Source of the DNA: Clostridia bacterium
GTDB taxonomy: Bacteria > Aerophobota > Aerophobia > Aerophobales > AE-B3A
Direction: 5' to 3'
Assembly (NCBI GenBank): GCA_009618505.1
Contig: WJOQ01000273.1
Span: forward strand, 1 to 17,757
DNA length: 17,757 bases
This document shows, piece by piece, positions 6,897 to 15,182 of this stretch (position 1 is the first letter of the stretch; each line of letters opens with the position of its first letter). Position numbers and translations under genes: made by a program. Under the pieces are notes generated by a model. That model was not told the origin of the DNA. It searched no databases and worked only from the letters and a program-made list of their open reading frames with translations.

Positions 6897-7401
6897 AAAT
6901 TCTTCCGTAATGCTTTTCTACCATTTCTGGTATATCATCTTTTTCTATTTGAATGATTTTCATTTCCCTTTCTGCTGACAAGGAAGAGTCGGAGGCATGA
7001 GCTCCATTTTTTATAATATCAAGGCCAAAGTCTTTACGAACTGTTCCTGGAGCAGCCTCTTTAGGGTTGGTTTCTCCCAGAACCTTCCTGATTTTCGTAA
7101 TAGCATTTTCTCCCTGATAGACCAAAGCTAAGCATTTTTCCCTAACTTCTTTCCTTTCTTCCTCCTCAAAAACTTCTCTGGGGTCTATCCCAGTCATGAA
7201 TTTTATGATTTTGTTGAATTCGTGTTCTACCTTGTATACTTTAAGTTCTTCAGCGATTCCTTCCTCTATTCCACTGGGAAGTTCAAAATCGAGTGAGCCT
7301 TGCAAGGAAGACCTGATTTCTTTCAGGAGTTTTCCTTTCATCTTTTCTGCCAATCTCTCTTTTATGGGCGCATAAAACTCCTCTGCTTCTCTAACTCCCA
7401 T
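6895..7401 (-). CDS. Nucleoside diphosphate kinase, C-terminal fragment (split gene)
   Basis: This fragment carries most of the second NDK domain of a tandem-domain protein. It starts inside the domain at the segment that normally reads GLKLVG.K (here GAKVIHMGV). It continues with [11 protein letters not shown], a lysine- and glutamate-rich insertion, [20 protein letters not shown], and the active-site segment [17 protein letters not shown] with the phosphohistidine candidate His135. It is out of frame with the upstream part, which stops 5 nt before this ATG. About 15 residues that normally link KPDSF to SGAKV are absent. NDK transfers gamma-phosphate between nucleotides, but this piece alone lacks the N-terminal strand of the fold. 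It is likely a decayed gene or an assembly error. Confidence 0.75.
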   Translation of the reverse strand: MGVREAEEFYAPIKERLAEKMKGKLLKEIRSSLQGSLDFELPSGIEEGIAEELKVYKVEHEFNKIIKFMTGIDPREVFEEEERKEVREKCLALVYQGENAITKIRKVLGETNPKEAAPGTVRKDFGLDIIKNGAHASDSSLSAEREMKIIQIEKDDIPEMVEKHYGRI

Positions 7402-7406
7402 ATGGA

Positions 7407-8003
7407 TTACCTTTGCTCCTGAAAGCTATCTGGCTTTATCAAAACCAGAGTCTTTTCTAATTTAACTTCAGGGGGATAGCTAATTATTTTCTCCAGGATT
7501 CCGCCATCAGTTTTAGAATATTTAGCCCATATTCTAAGTTCTTGTTCTATTCCCTCTTCATCCGAGCCAATAAGCACAGCTGGCTCAAAGTAGGCAATTC
7601 TTCCTTTTTTTTCGATGTAATCACCATAAGTGCCACGAATGGTCTCTCCAATGGAGATTTTGGTGATATGTCCCACTACTCTCTTTAGCTCTTCGATAAC
7701 ATTATCCCCCTCAAAAAAGAGGAGCATAACCCGGGGAGGAAAATCACTTTCTTCCCGGCGTAGATAATTGGTAAAAAGATAATTTTTAATCTCCTTAATA
7801 ATCTTTATGTTTTTTTCCTCTTTTCCTCCCGAGGTCATTACAGCTTCAGCATATTCTTCTATTAATTCTCTGCTAGGGGCAAACATTCTTGCTGCCACAA
7901 GATTTAATCTTCCCCAGGAAAGGAGACGATTAATTACTCCGCCGGTGCGAGACTTGCGGATAGTATAGGGACTGATAAGGACATAAGCAAGCTCTTTGGT
8001 CAT
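7407..8003 (-). CDS. Nucleoside diphosphate kinase-like, N-terminal fragment (split gene)
   Basis: The 198 residues contain one complete NDK-like domain plus the first strand of a second. Domain one has [51 protein letters not shown] and TIRGTYGDY. Its active-site positions are changed: the usual KPD is SPY, and the catalytic His position in VIHGSD is Ile145 (AVLIGSD). It is therefore probably a non-catalytic domain. The second domain begins [11 protein letters not shown], then terminates after QEQR because of a deletion and frameshift. The start follows GGAGA and a TTGACA promoter on the minus strand. The function of the degenerate domain is unknown. Confidence 0.78.
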   Translation of the reverse strand: MTKELAYVLISPYTIRKSRTGGVINRLLSWGRLNLVAARMFAPSRELIEEYAEAVMTSGGKEEKNIKIIKEIKNYLFTNYLRREESDFPPRVMLLFFEGDNVIEELKRVVGHITKISIGETIRGTYGDYIEKKGRIAYFEPAVLIGSDEEGIEQELRIWAKYSKTDGGILEKIISYPPEVKLEKTLVLIKPDSFQEQR

Positions 8004-8021
8004 CTTCTTTTCTCCATTGGT

Positions 8022-8049
8022 AAAATAACATAAATTTGCTTTCTGTCAA
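8022..8049 (-). promoter_or_regulatory. Promoter for the split NDK genes
   Basis: On the minus strand, TTGACA (8049-8044) and TATTTT (8027-8022) are separated by 16 bp, about 20 bp upstream of the ATG. The -35 is perfect and the -10 is moderate. It diverges from the nfo promoter, with the two -35 boxes about 22 bp apart. Confidence 0.6.
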
Positions 8050-8071
8050 TAAGATACCTCAGGACAATTTT

Positions 8072-8100
8072 TTGACTCTTCTATTGTTTTTGATTAGAAT
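8072..8100 (+). promoter_or_regulatory. nfo promoter
   Basis: TTGACT at 8072-8077 and TAGAAT at 8095-8100 have the ideal 17-bp spacing. The expected transcript start is near 8107, giving a leader of about 33 nt that contains AAGAAGG as ribosome binding site. Confidence 0.75.
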
Positions 8101-8139
8101 CAAGGAAAGGTTTTTGCGTGAAATAAGAAGGCAATTGAA

Positions 8140-8979
8140 ATGAGATTCGGATTTCATATATCCATTGGGGGAGGGTTTCATAGAGTGGCAGAGCGAGCTA
8201 AAAGGCTAGGATGCCAGACTATACAGATTTTTTCCCATAATCCCCGCCAATGGAAGAGCAGTTCATTCACCGAAGATGAAGTAAAAATGTTCAAAAGAGA
8301 TATAGAAAAAGAGGAAATTCGTCCTATTTTTGTACATATGCCCTATCTTCCTAATCTTGCTTCTCCCGAAGAGAATCTTTACTCTAAGTCGGTTGAAAGC
8401 TTATGCCAGGATTTAATAAGAACGGGAATACTTGCTATCCCCTACCTCGTTATTCATCTTGGCAGTAAGGGGAGTTCTGATGAAGGTGAAGCTCTGGCTA
8501 GAATAAGTCGGGCTATAAATGAGGTATTTGTTCGAGTGAGAAATAGGGTTATTATTCTTCTGGAAAATACGGCTGGTCAGGGAACAGAAGTAGGATATAC
8601 TTTTTCTCAGATCAAGGCTATAAGTGACCAGGTAGAAGATAAGAATCGCATTGGCGTTTGTCTGGATACAGCTCATGCTTTTGAAGCAGGATATGATCTA
8701 TCCAGGGCAAAGGGGCTTGAGGGAACTATAGAGGATTTTGATAGATCAATTGATCTGGAAAAGCTCTATCTTATTCATCTTAATGATTCTAAAACTCCTC
8801 TTGGCTCTCACGTTGATAGACACTGGCATGTCGGAGAAGGGCATATTGGTCTGGACGGCTTCAGGAGAATAGTCAACCACCGCCAACTTTCCCATCTTCC
8901 TGCGATTATGGAGACGCCGCGCCAGGATGATGGGGATGATCTTAGGAATATGTCGGTTGTAAAAGGACTAATAGAATAA
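8140..8979 (+). CDS. nfo: Endonuclease IV (AP endonuclease)
   Basis: This enzyme cleaves DNA 5' to abasic sites in base-excision repair and uses a trinuclear zinc centre. All nine metal ligands can be placed: His66, His106, Glu142, Asp176, His179, His213, Asp226, His228 and Glu258. Each is offset by exactly three from the Escherichia coli numbering. Family signatures are GxHxSxxGG at the N-terminus, IHLGS, LENTAGQG, CLDTAHAFEAG, HLNDSK and DRHWHVGEGHIG. The length of 279 residues is normal. The ATG at 8140 follows AAGAAGG. The gene has its own promoter and is followed by repeat DNA, so it is probably monocistronic. Confidence 0.97.
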   Translation: MRFGFHISIGGGFHRVAERAKRLGCQTIQIFSHNPRQWKSSSFTEDEVKMFKRDIEKEEIRPIFVHMPYLPNLASPEENLYSKSVESLCQDLIRTGILAIPYLVIHLGSKGSSDEGEALARISRAINEVFVRVRNRVIILLENTAGQGTEVGYTFSQIKAISDQVEDKNRIGVCLDTAHAFEAGYDLSRAKGLEGTIEDFDRSIDLEKLYLIHLNDSKTPLGSHVDRHWHVGEGHIGLDGFRRIVNHRQLSHLPAIMETPRQDDGDDLRNMSVVKGLIE

Positions 8980-8984
8980 GAGAC

Positions 8985-9138
8985 GTGAATCGCATCTAGT
9001 ATCTTAAAAGTAAAAAAAACGTCTCAGTTCTATATACTCGATCCTGGATGCTCGATGCTCGTAAAAGAAGAAAGACTAAAGACAAAAGGCGAGGGTGGGG
9101 TCGAAGCGAGTATCTAGTATCGAGCATCGAGATATGAG
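8985..9138 (+). repeat. ATCGAG-rich intergenic repeat, copy A
   Basis: Two 32-bp arms (9030-9061 and 9107-9138) are imperfect inverted repeats built from short ATCGAG/CTCGAT units, with 22 of 32 positions matching. They surround a purine-rich core containing ACTAAAGACAAAAG. A fragment of the same family, GTGAATCGCATCTAGTATC, lies at 8985-9003. Related arms and core recur at 13081-13169. The unit is too irregular for a CRISPR array. It occupies the gap between nfo and the HypE-like gene. Confidence 0.7.
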
Positions 9139-9169
9139 ATACAAACAACAATATACGGGAATAGGAGCA

Positions 9170-10180
9170 ATGGAAAATAATTCTTTTCCAATAGGAAAAC
9201 TAGATCCTAGATTTCTAGAAGAATTATTTTCCTCTCTTTCTCATGACAAAAGAGTCATTGTTGGTCCGGGCATTGGCAGAGATGCAGCAGTTATAGATTT
9301 TGGAAAAACCTGCCTGGTGGTAAAGACCGACCCTATAACTTTCACTTCTTGCAATCTTGGCTGGTATTCCGTGAATATTAATGCTAATGATATAGCTTGC
9401 CTGGGAGCCGCTCCCCGTTGGTTTTTAGCTACTTTGCTCCTTCCTCAAAAAGGAACCTCTGAAGCTTTAGTGAAGAAGATTTTTGAAGAGGTCAATTCTG
9501 CCTGCCAAACATTGGGAATCTCGCTAATAGGGGGACATACAGAAGTTACCTTCAGAGTAGATCAGCCGCTGATGGTGGGACAGATGATAGGAGAGGTTTC
9601 ACGGGAAAGATTAGTTGATGGTTCAAGGGTCAAAGTCGGGAATGCTGTGCTTCTCACTAAAGGAATTGCCATAGAAGGAACACACGTTATCTATCAGGAA
9701 AAAAGCGAGAAACTAAAAGAGCAATTTTCTGATGAGATGCTGAGTAGAATGAAGAACTTGATTTATTCTCCCGGCATAAGTGTAGTTAAGGAGGCTCTTT
9801 TGGCCAGTAAGACGGGTAAGGTTCATTTGATGCACGATCCTACAGAAGGAGGATTAAAGACGGGATTATGGGAGATGGCTTATGCCTCAGGTGTAGGAAT
9901 GAAGATAGGGAAGAAAAAGATTCCTATCTTAGAGGAAACAGAGGCAGTCTGCAAATTCTATGGGTTAGATCCTCTGGGACTCCTTGCTTCAGGAGCCTTG
10001 CTTTTGATTACGGATGCACGGCAGGCGGAAAAACTTTGCCAAATTTATGAAAAAGAAGGAATAGCGTGCAGTGTAATTGGTGAGGTTGTTTCCCGGGAGA
10101 AGGGAGTTAAGATAGTAGAAGGGAAAGAAGAGATGAGTCTTTCTCAGTCCAATCAGGATGAACTCAATAAAGTTTTGTAA
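9170..10180 (+). CDS. AIR synthase-related protein, HypE-like
   Basis: This 336-residue ATP-binding protein belongs to the PurM/HypE/SelD/ThiL superfamily. Motifs include GPGIGRDAAVIDFG at 32-45, VNINANDIACLGAAP at 68-82 (the Asn and Asp of the metal-nucleotide site), LIGGHTEVT at 119-127 and HDPTEGGL in the second half, all HypE-like. True HypE ends in a PRIC-type cysteine that carries the cyano ligand, and this protein ends ELNKVL. It is therefore probably not a hydrogenase maturation factor, and no hyp or hydrogenase genes are nearby. The start at 9170 is preferred over a GTG at 9095, whose extension would be encoded by repeat DNA; AGGAG is only 2 nt away, so the start is not certain. Confidence 0.85.
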   Translation: MENNSFPIGKLDPRFLEELFSSLSHDKRVIVGPGIGRDAAVIDFGKTCLVVKTDPITFTSCNLGWYSVNINANDIACLGAAPRWFLATLLLPQKGTSEALVKKIFEEVNSACQTLGISLIGGHTEVTFRVDQPLMVGQMIGEVSRERLVDGSRVKVGNAVLLTKGIAIEGTHVIYQEKSEKLKEQFSDEMLSRMKNLIYSPGISVVKEALLASKTGKVHLMHDPTEGGLKTGLWEMAYASGVGMKIGKKKIPILEETEAVCKFYGLDPLGLLASGALLLITDARQAEKLCQIYEKEGIACSVIGEVVSREKGVKIVEGKEEMSLSQSNQDELNKVL

Positions 10181-10202
10181 GGGGCAGAAAAGGAGGTATC
10201 AG

Positions 10203-10688
10203 ATGGGCAAGATTGGCATAGTTTATTATTCTCGTGGTGGGAAAACTGAGAAAATGGCAAAGTTCGTTTATCGGGGAGTGGAAATGGAGGAAGTAGAAGC
10301 TGAACTTAAAAAGGTAGAAGAAACCTCTTTAGAAGATCTTCTCTCATGGGATGGAACAATTGTAGGTTCACCTACCTATTACGGATTAGTCGCTGCTCCC
10401 ATTAAGGATTTTTTTGATCGCTCAGTAAAGTATCACGGGAAACTGGAAGGGAAAGTAGGAGGAGCTTTTTCCTCTGCGGCTAATATTGGAGGGGGAAATG
10501 AAACTACGATAATTTCTATTTTGCAAATGATGCTAATTCACGGAATGATAGTGAAGGGCACCTCTAAAGGGGATCATTATGGGCCGGTAAGTATTGGGTC
10601 ACCGGATGAGCGAGTAAAAAGTCAATGTGAAGCCTTGGGAAGAAGAGTGGCTAGATTAGTTAAGAAGTTAAGTAAGAAGGAGAGATAA
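10203..10688 (+). CDS. Flavodoxin-like / WrbA-type NAD(P)H:quinone oxidoreductase family protein
   Basis: This 161-residue flavoprotein has a flavodoxin fold. The FMN phosphate loop is YSRGGKTEKMA (about 9-19). Further flavin contacts are GSPTYYGLVAAPIKDF (about 55-70) and the AFSSAANIGGGNETT segment, as in WrbA-type proteins. The family transfers electrons to quinones or acts as a general flavin carrier; the partner is unknown. The start at 10203 follows a full AGGAGGT at 10191-10197, while a longer in-frame ATG at 10158 lies inside the upstream gene. It lies 22 bp after the HypE-like gene and 4 bp before hisA, so it is an operon member. Confidence 0.87.
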   Translation: MGKIGIVYYSRGGKTEKMAKFVYRGVEMEEVEAELKKVEETSLEDLLSWDGTIVGSPTYYGLVAAPIKDFFDRSVKYHGKLEGKVGGAFSSAANIGGGNETTIISILQMMLIHGMIVKGTSKGDHYGPVSIGSPDERVKSQCEALGRRVARLVKKLSKKER

Positions 10689-10692
10689 AAGA

Positions 10693-11415
10693 GTGCTAAT
10701 TATTCCGGCAATTGACTTAAGGGGAGGTAGATGTGTCAGGCTTTGGCAGGGGGAAGAGGATAAGGAGACGGTCTATTCAGAAGACCCTCTGGCTACAGCT
10801 AAGATGTGGGTTAAAAAAGGAGCTCAGAGACTCCATATAGTGGATTTGGATGGTGCCTTTAGGGGAAAATCGGTTCATCTAGAGATAGTAGAAAAAATAG
10901 CTAGAGAAGTGGATGTACCTATAGAGCTTGGCGGAGGAATTAGAGAAAAGGCTATTTTGGATGATGTTTTTAGTAAAGGAGTTGATTATGCTATTTTGGG
11001 AACCCGTGCTCTTTCTTTTGATTTCGTAAGGGATGCCTGTCTAAAATTTAGAGATAAAATTATTATCTCTATAGATATGAGGCAAGACAAAGTTCTGGCA
11101 GGAGGATGGAAAAAGGAATCCTCTCTTAAAGCTGAAGAGTTGGTGAAGGGTCTGGTGGGGTTAGGAGTTAAGACTATAATTTTCACTGATATTACGCGAG
11201 ATGGTACTTTGAGGGGAGTAAATATTAAGCTCATTCAGGAATTTTTGAAAATAGCGAACATAAAAGTAATTATTGCTGGTGGTGTTGCCTCTTTGGCAGA
11301 TATCAGCAAATTAGCAGAACTAGGCGGAAGAACGCCGGCCGGAGTAATTATCGGCAAGGCTTTATACGATGGAAGGGTCAAATTAGAAGAGGCTCTAGCT
11401 ATAGGAGGACAATAG
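10693..11415 (+). CDS. hisA: ProFAR isomerase (phosphoribosylformimino-AICAR-phosphate isomerase)
   Basis: This (beta-alpha)8-barrel enzyme opens the ribose ring of ProFAR to PRFAR, the fourth step of histidine synthesis. Visible features are the catalytic Asp8 in PAIDLRGGR, the first phosphate site GGGIR near 80-84, the Asp in ISIDMR near 128, [11 protein letters not shown] near 165-175, and the second phosphate site IIAGGVAS near 193-200. The 240-residue length is standard. The start is GTG at 10693, with GAAGGAGAG of the upstream gene end as ribosome binding site. hisI follows after 2 nt. The absence of the HisB CTLs of typical his clusters, and of hisF, is unusual. Confidence 0.96.
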   Translation: MLIIPAIDLRGGRCVRLWQGEEDKETVYSEDPLATAKMWVKKGAQRLHIVDLDGAFRGKSVHLEIVEKIAREVDVPIELGGGIREKAILDDVFSKGVDYAILGTRALSFDFVRDACLKFRDKIIISIDMRQDKVLAGGWKKESSLKAEELVKGLVGLGVKTIIFTDITRDGTLRGVNIKLIQEFLKIANIKVIIAGGVASLADISKLAELGGRTPAGVIIGKALYDGRVKLEEALAIGGQ

Positions 11416-11417
11416 TC

Positions 11418-11798
11418 ATGGATTTATTAGAGAGAGTCAGTTTCAATAAGGAAGGTCTGCTTCCGGTTATTGTCCAGGATATAAATAGAGGTGAGGTTCT
11501 TATGATGGCCTGGATGAATAAAGAAGCTCTAAAGAAGACTATCACTTCTGGAAAAACTTATTTCTGGAGCAGGTCACGCAAGAAGCTCTGGCTTAAGGGA
11601 GAAAGTTCCGGGCACTATCAACTGGTGCGGGAGGTCTGGATAGATTGTGATGAGGATACTTTGCTTATCAAAGTAGAGCAGATAAAAGCCGCCTGTCATA
11701 AAGGGTATAAATCTTGCTTTTTTCGCAAAATAAACAAAGAAGGAAAAATAGAGTTGATAGGGGAGAAGGTATTTGAACCAGGGAAAGTGTATAAATAA
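11418..11798 (+). CDS. hisI: Phosphoribosyl-AMP cyclohydrolase
   Basis: This enzyme hydrolyses the purine ring of phosphoribosyl-AMP, the third step of histidine synthesis. The 126-residue stand-alone form has no fused HisE domain. Key segments are [33 protein letters not shown] (about 47-68), and DCDEDTLL with Asp76, Asp78 and Asp80 for magnesium. Cys77, Cys93 and Cys100 in [11 protein letters not shown] are the zinc ligands. The ATG directly follows hisA (2-nt gap) with AGGAGG in the end of that gene. HisI and HisA act in consecutive steps, so their coupling makes sense. Confidence 0.96.
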   Translation: MDLLERVSFNKEGLLPVIVQDINRGEVLMMAWMNKEALKKTITSGKTYFWSRSRKKLWLKGESSGHYQLVREVWIDCDEDTLLIKVEQIKAACHKGYKSCFFRKINKEGKIELIGEKVFEPGKVYK

Positions 11799-13041
11799 TA
11801 TCTCTTTCTTGAAAGATAAGCTCATAGCGGGGGGAAAAATATCAGGTAAATTAATTTTGCTTTTTTCCTCCTTATTTCTGAGCATTTGCTTAACTTCACC
11901 AGCCTGGTCTTCTCCCCTTATCCAGGTAAAAATTGTAGAGCAAGAAGAGAGCATAGGCATTGGCGCTACCGGACCATATCAAATAGAGGATAGCCAGGGA
12001 AGAATTGACTCTTTTCCATTTTCTCTTTCTTTACAGGTAATGCAAGCTACATCCAGCGGAATAAAGGTTGACGGTGTTGCCTGGGGAAAACAAATATCTG
12101 TGAAGCCACGAGGGAGCGACTCTCTGGTTTTAGTTGGGACACTAAGAGGCAAGAGAAGATACAGAGGGAGTATCACCGTTGAACAAGAGGAGAATTATCT
12201 CAGAGTCATTAATCAACTGCCTTTAGAGGAATATCTTTATGGAGTAATCAAGTGGGAAATTTCGCCTGACTGGTTTGTGGATGCCTTATATGCTCAGGCT
12301 ATTGCTGCCCGGACCTTTGCTTTAAAAAAAATAGAAGAACCATCATATCAAGAGCAACTTCATCACCTATCTGCCACGGTAAATGATCAGGTCTATGGAG
12401 GATTTGAGTCAGAAGACCCTCGTATACAAGAAGCAGTGGATATGACTCGGGGAAAAGTAATTATTTATCAAGGGAATTTGATAAGCGCTTTTTACCATAG
12501 CTGCTGTGGTGGTCATACTGTTTCCAGCAAGGATGTCTGGGGAGGAGAGGATTTTCCCTATTTAAGAGTAGGACCGGACAGATTCTGTGAGAAAAGTCCT
12601 CACTATCATTGGGAATGGGAAATTAAGAGGAGTGAGTTGAGAAGGATTTTGTTTGAGCAAGGTTTTCCTAGCGGTATAATATACTGTTTGCGAATTGTCA
12701 GCCGTGCTCAAAATCTTAGTTTTACAGAGGGAGGCAGAGTAACAGGACTTTTATGGGAGCATCAAAGGGGAAAGTCACCGAGCCAACCAATGACCGGAAA
12801 AGAGTTCCGTGAATTGATAAATAAGTGGTTCGGCACAGACAAATTGAGAAGCGCCTTATTCGATGAGGTAAAGCTTTATTCGAAAGAAGGAATCAGTTAT
12901 TTTCTCTTCCAAGGAAGGGGTTCAGGTCATGGTGTGGGGATGTGCCAGTGGGGAGCAAAGGGAATGGCTGAACAGGGCTATAGTTTTGAGGAGATTCTGC
13001 AGTTCTATTATCCCGAAACCAGGATAGAAAAGCGTTATTAG
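11773..13041 (+). CDS. SpoIID/LytB-domain protein (secreted, putative peptidoglycan lytic transglycosylase)
   Basis: SpoIID/LytB proteins cleave or modify cell-wall glycan. The 422-residue product starts with a signal peptide: basic residues, a hydrophobic stretch at about 27-41 and a likely cut near AWS-S at 47. The SpoIID domain spans about 130-420. It shows [14 protein letters not shown] with catalytic Glu162, [27 protein letters not shown] with His242 and Cys244/245 (zinc or structural), and [17 protein letters not shown] near the end. The start is TTG at 11773, supported by GGAGAAGG just upstream, and overlaps hisI by 26 nt. Alternatively the TTG at 11809 is used, but it lacks a good ribosome binding site. 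Confidence 0.9.
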   Translation: MNQGKCINNISFLKDKLIAGGKISGKLILLFSSLFLSICLTSPAWSSPLIQVKIVEQEESIGIGATGPYQIEDSQGRIDSFPFSLSLQVMQATSSGIKVDGVAWGKQISVKPRGSDSLVLVGTLRGKRRYRGSITVEQEENYLRVINQLPLEEYLYGVIKWEISPDWFVDALYAQAIAARTFALKKIEEPSYQEQLHHLSATVNDQVYGGFESEDPRIQEAVDMTRGKVIIYQGNLISAFYHSCCGGHTVSSKDVWGGEDFPYLRVGPDRFCEKSPHYHWEWEIKRSELRRILFEQGFPSGIIYCLRIVSRAQNLSFTEGGRVTGLLWEHQRGKSPSQPMTGKEFRELINKWFGTDKLRSALFDEVKLYSKEGISYFLFQGRGSGHGVGMCQWGAKGMAEQGYSFEEILQFYYPETRIEKRY

Positions 13042-13080
13042 TGAATGGTGAATGGTCAAAAAGAAAAAGAAGTTTAAGTT

Positions 13081-13278
13081 CTGGATACTCGATTCTCGAT
13101 ACTTGATGCTCGAAAAGACAAAAGAGAAAACTAAAGACGAGTATCGAGTATCTAGCATCGAAATACGATTCACCAGTTACAGCGACGGAAGAAATTGTCC
13201 TTCGGTATTGCTTGACTTCTCTAAGACAGAGAGTATGATAGAAAGGAATTTACTAAAACGAGAATCTAGTATCGAGAC
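13081..13278 (+). repeat. ATCGAG-rich intergenic repeat, copy B
   Basis: The 299-bp gap between the SpoIID gene and apgM holds no convincing gene. Arms at 13081-13112 and 13138-13169 are imperfect inverted repeats of TCGATACTCG-type units. They enclose a purine-rich core with AAAAGACAAAAG and ACTAAAGAC, as in copy A. The right arm runs into ACGATTCAC, the reverse complement of the GTGAATCGT that begins copy C. A further partial unit, ATCTAGTATCGAGAC, lies at 13264-13278 in the apgM leader. An open frame through this stretch is an artefact of the repeat. Confidence 0.7.
13212..13239 (+). promoter_or_regulatory. apgM promoter
   Basis: TTGACT at 13212-13217 and TATGAT at 13234-13239 are separated by 16 bp. 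The predicted transcript begins near 13246, leaving a leader of about 95 nt that includes a fragment of the ATCGAG repeat. It fits the following gene's orientation. Confidence 0.6.
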
Positions 13279-13340
13279 TGGTTTAGAGCCTTCAATGAAC
13301 AACGAAGAATGAACTATGCACCCTGAGAGAGAGAAAAGAT

Positions 13341-14567
13341 TTGCCTTTAGAAAAGAGAGTTATTCTGGTAGTGGTAGATGGGTTAGGAGACCGGGTAGTA
13401 AGGAAGGGTAAAACCGCTCTGGGATTAGCAGACAAGCCTGTCCTTGATGAATTAGCCTGTGCGGGCTCTACTGGTCTGATGAGTACTTTGGGACGGGGTG
13501 TTATCCCGGGGAGTGATACAGCACATCTGGCTATTTTTGGATATGACCCGCAGCTTTATTATAGAGGAAGGGGTCCTTTCGAAGCTTTAGGGGTTGGAGT
13601 GGAACTGAAGCAGGGTGATGTTGCCTTCCGGTGTAATTTTGCTACTGTGGATAGCGATTTTCGAGTAATAGATAGAAGAGCTGGTCGCCTGAAGGATGAA
13701 GGAGCCGAACTGGCTAAATCCCTTCAGGGGATGAGCGTAGAAGGAGTAGAGGCGATATTTCTCTCTTCCACTGAGCACAGGGCGACTCTGATTCTGAGGG
13801 GAGATGGGCTTTCTCCTGCTGTCTCCGATACTGATTCCCATTCAATAGAACCTGCCATAGTTTTAGAATCTAAACCGGTAGAGGATACCAGGGAGGCTAA
13901 AAAGACAGCCCGAATATTAAATGAAGTGGTGAAGAGAAGCAAGGCTATTCTTTCTTCTCATCCCTTGAACAAGCAGCGGGAGAGAGAGGGTAAGTTGGTC
14001 GCTAACATAATTCTTACCCGGGGTGCAGGAGTTTATGAAAAGGTAGAATCTCTAAAGGATAGATACGGATTTAGCTCTTGTTGTATTGCTGGGTCGGCTT
14101 TGTATAAAGGAGTGGCAAAATATGTAGGCATGGAGATTCTTGAGGTCAAAGGAGCTACAGGCAGACTGGATACAGATATAGAAGCTAAAGCCAAAGCAGC
14201 CATCCAGGCTTTGGAAAAATTCGATTTAGTCTTTGTTCATGTAAAGGGAACGGATAATGCTAGCCATGATGGAAACCTGGAAGAAAAACTTTTTATGATA
14301 AAAAAAGTAAATAGACTGGCAGAGATTCTAAAAGAGGAGGATGTCTATCTTGTTATTACCGCTGACCATAGCACTCCTATTTCTATTAAGAGGCACAGTA
14401 GCGATCCTGTGCCGGTGCTCATTTATGGAGGAAGCGTAAGGAAAGATAAGGTTCAGTTTTTTGATGAGATTTCTGTGTCTTCCGGGTGCCTGGGACATCT
14501 TACGGGCGTTGAACTAAATAGAACAATAGTAGACCTTATGGGTTATGGTCATATGGTTGGGTCTTAA
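13341..14567 (+). CDS. apgM: 2,3-bisphosphoglycerate-independent phosphoglycerate mutase, archaeal type
   Basis: This is the alkaline-phosphatase-superfamily mutase that interconverts 3- and 2-phosphoglycerate in glycolysis. The 408-residue length matches ApgM and not the ~510-residue GpmI. Metal and catalytic residues are visible: Asp13 in VVDGLGD, the serine nucleophile Ser58 in GSDTAH, the DTDSH segment near 163-167, Asp304 and His308 in [10 protein letters not shown], Asp341-His342 in TADHSTP, and His351 in RHSSDPVP. The start is TTG at 13341, in line with other TTG starts here, with a purine-rich but weak ribosome binding site. It has its own promoter upstream. Confidence 0.94.
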   Translation: MPLEKRVILVVVDGLGDRVVRKGKTALGLADKPVLDELACAGSTGLMSTLGRGVIPGSDTAHLAIFGYDPQLYYRGRGPFEALGVGVELKQGDVAFRCNFATVDSDFRVIDRRAGRLKDEGAELAKSLQGMSVEGVEAIFLSSTEHRATLILRGDGLSPAVSDTDSHSIEPAIVLESKPVEDTREAKKTARILNEVVKRSKAILSSHPLNKQREREGKLVANIILTRGAGVYEKVESLKDRYGFSSCCIAGSALYKGVAKYVGMEILEVKGATGRLDTDIEAKAKAAIQALEKFDLVFVHVKGTDNASHDGNLEEKLFMIKKVNRLAEILKEEDVYLVITADHSTPISIKRHSSDPVPVLIYGGSVRKDKVQFFDEISVSSGCLGHLTGVELNRTIVDLMGYGHMVGS

Positions 14568-14572
14568 GGAAG

Positions 14573-14608
14573 GTGAATCGTATCTAGTGTCGAGCATCAA
14601 GATATGAG
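14573..14608 (+). repeat. ATCGAG-rich intergenic repeat, copy C
   Basis: This 36-bp copy starts GTGAATCGTATCTAG, continues TGTCGAGCATCAAG and ends ATATGAG. It matches pieces of copy A (8985-9003 and 9111-9138) and the reverse complement of the right end of copy B. It begins 5 bp after the apgM stop and has no opposing arm, so it looks like a half element. Confidence 0.65.
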
Positions 14609-14658
14609 AATATCGATACGGACGAATTATTTTGAGGCACTCTTGAGGGGGTGAGAAA

Positions 14659-15150
14659 ATGGTAGAAGTTAAGGTAGTGAAAGTGGCTATAGATGTGAAT
14701 ACAAAGATGCCGGTTATTGTTTTGAAGGAAAAAAGAGGAGAAAAAACCCTTCCCATATGGGTTGGTTTATTTGAGGCTCAGGCTATTGCCCTGGCACTGG
14801 AGAATGTAAAGCCACCCCGACCTCTGACACACGATCTAGCAAAGTTGTTAATTGAGAAGCTACATGGTGAAGTAGATAAGGTAGTCATTAGCGACCTTGT
14901 AAATAATACATTTTATGCTCGTATTATTATGCGAAGAAACGGAGAGAATTTAGAGGTTGATTCCCGCCCCAGCGATGCTATCGCTTTAGCTCTCAGGCTC
15001 AAGGTACCTATATTTATAGATGAAGCAGTGCTAGATAAAGTAGCTGTGGGCAGTAAACCTGTTGAGACGAAGCCTATTGGTGATGAAGAGGTTGAAGATT
15101 TTAAGAAAAGGTTGAGAGATTTAAAACCAGAGGATTTCGAGACTTCTTAG
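14659..15150 (+). CDS. DUF151 bifunctional nuclease family protein
   Basis: This 163-residue protein belongs to the DUF151/BFN family. One plant member has been described with both DNase and RNase activity; bacterial roles are mostly unknown. Signature segments are MPVIVLKEKRGEKTLPIWVG at about 18-37, EAQAIALAL, RPLTHDLAKLLIEKL near 55-68, and NLEVDSRPSDAIALALRLKVPIFIDEAVLD near 96-125, with the highly conserved SRPSDAIALA. The ATG follows GGGGGTGAG. The C-terminus is charged and probably disordered. It stands between apgM and a dehydrogenase, all on the plus strand with short gaps. Confidence 0.92.
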   Translation: MVEVKVVKVAIDVNTKMPVIVLKEKRGEKTLPIWVGLFEAQAIALALENVKPPRPLTHDLAKLLIEKLHGEVDKVVISDLVNNTFYARIIMRRNGENLEVDSRPSDAIALALRLKVPIFIDEAVLDKVAVGSKPVETKPIGDEEVEDFKKRLRDLKPEDFETS

Positions 15151-15182
15151 CCATTCTGTTCTAGCTGGAAAGGAGAATGAAA

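Noticed and set aside
6895..8003. Programmed frameshift joining the two NDK frames
   Set aside because: About 15 conserved residues are absent at the junction, which a frameshift cannot supply; no slippery heptamer with a following structure was noticed.
8980..9025. GAGACG/CGTCTC inverted repeat after nfo as a terminator
   Set aside because: The 6-bp arms are 34 bp apart and no U-tract follows, so the hairpin is too weak to call.
8985..9138. Short repeats that could suggest a CRISPR array
   Set aside because: Units are irregular, imperfect, in both orientations and have no constant repeat-spacer length; no cas genes are nearby.
9095..9169. Longer GTG start for the HypE-like gene
   Set aside because: The 25 extra residues are translated repeat DNA with no match to the family N-terminus.
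13052..13312. Open frame of 86 codons between the SpoIID gene and apgM
   Set aside because: It is encoded by the ATCGAG repeat and promoter DNA, has low-complexity content and no recognisable domain.
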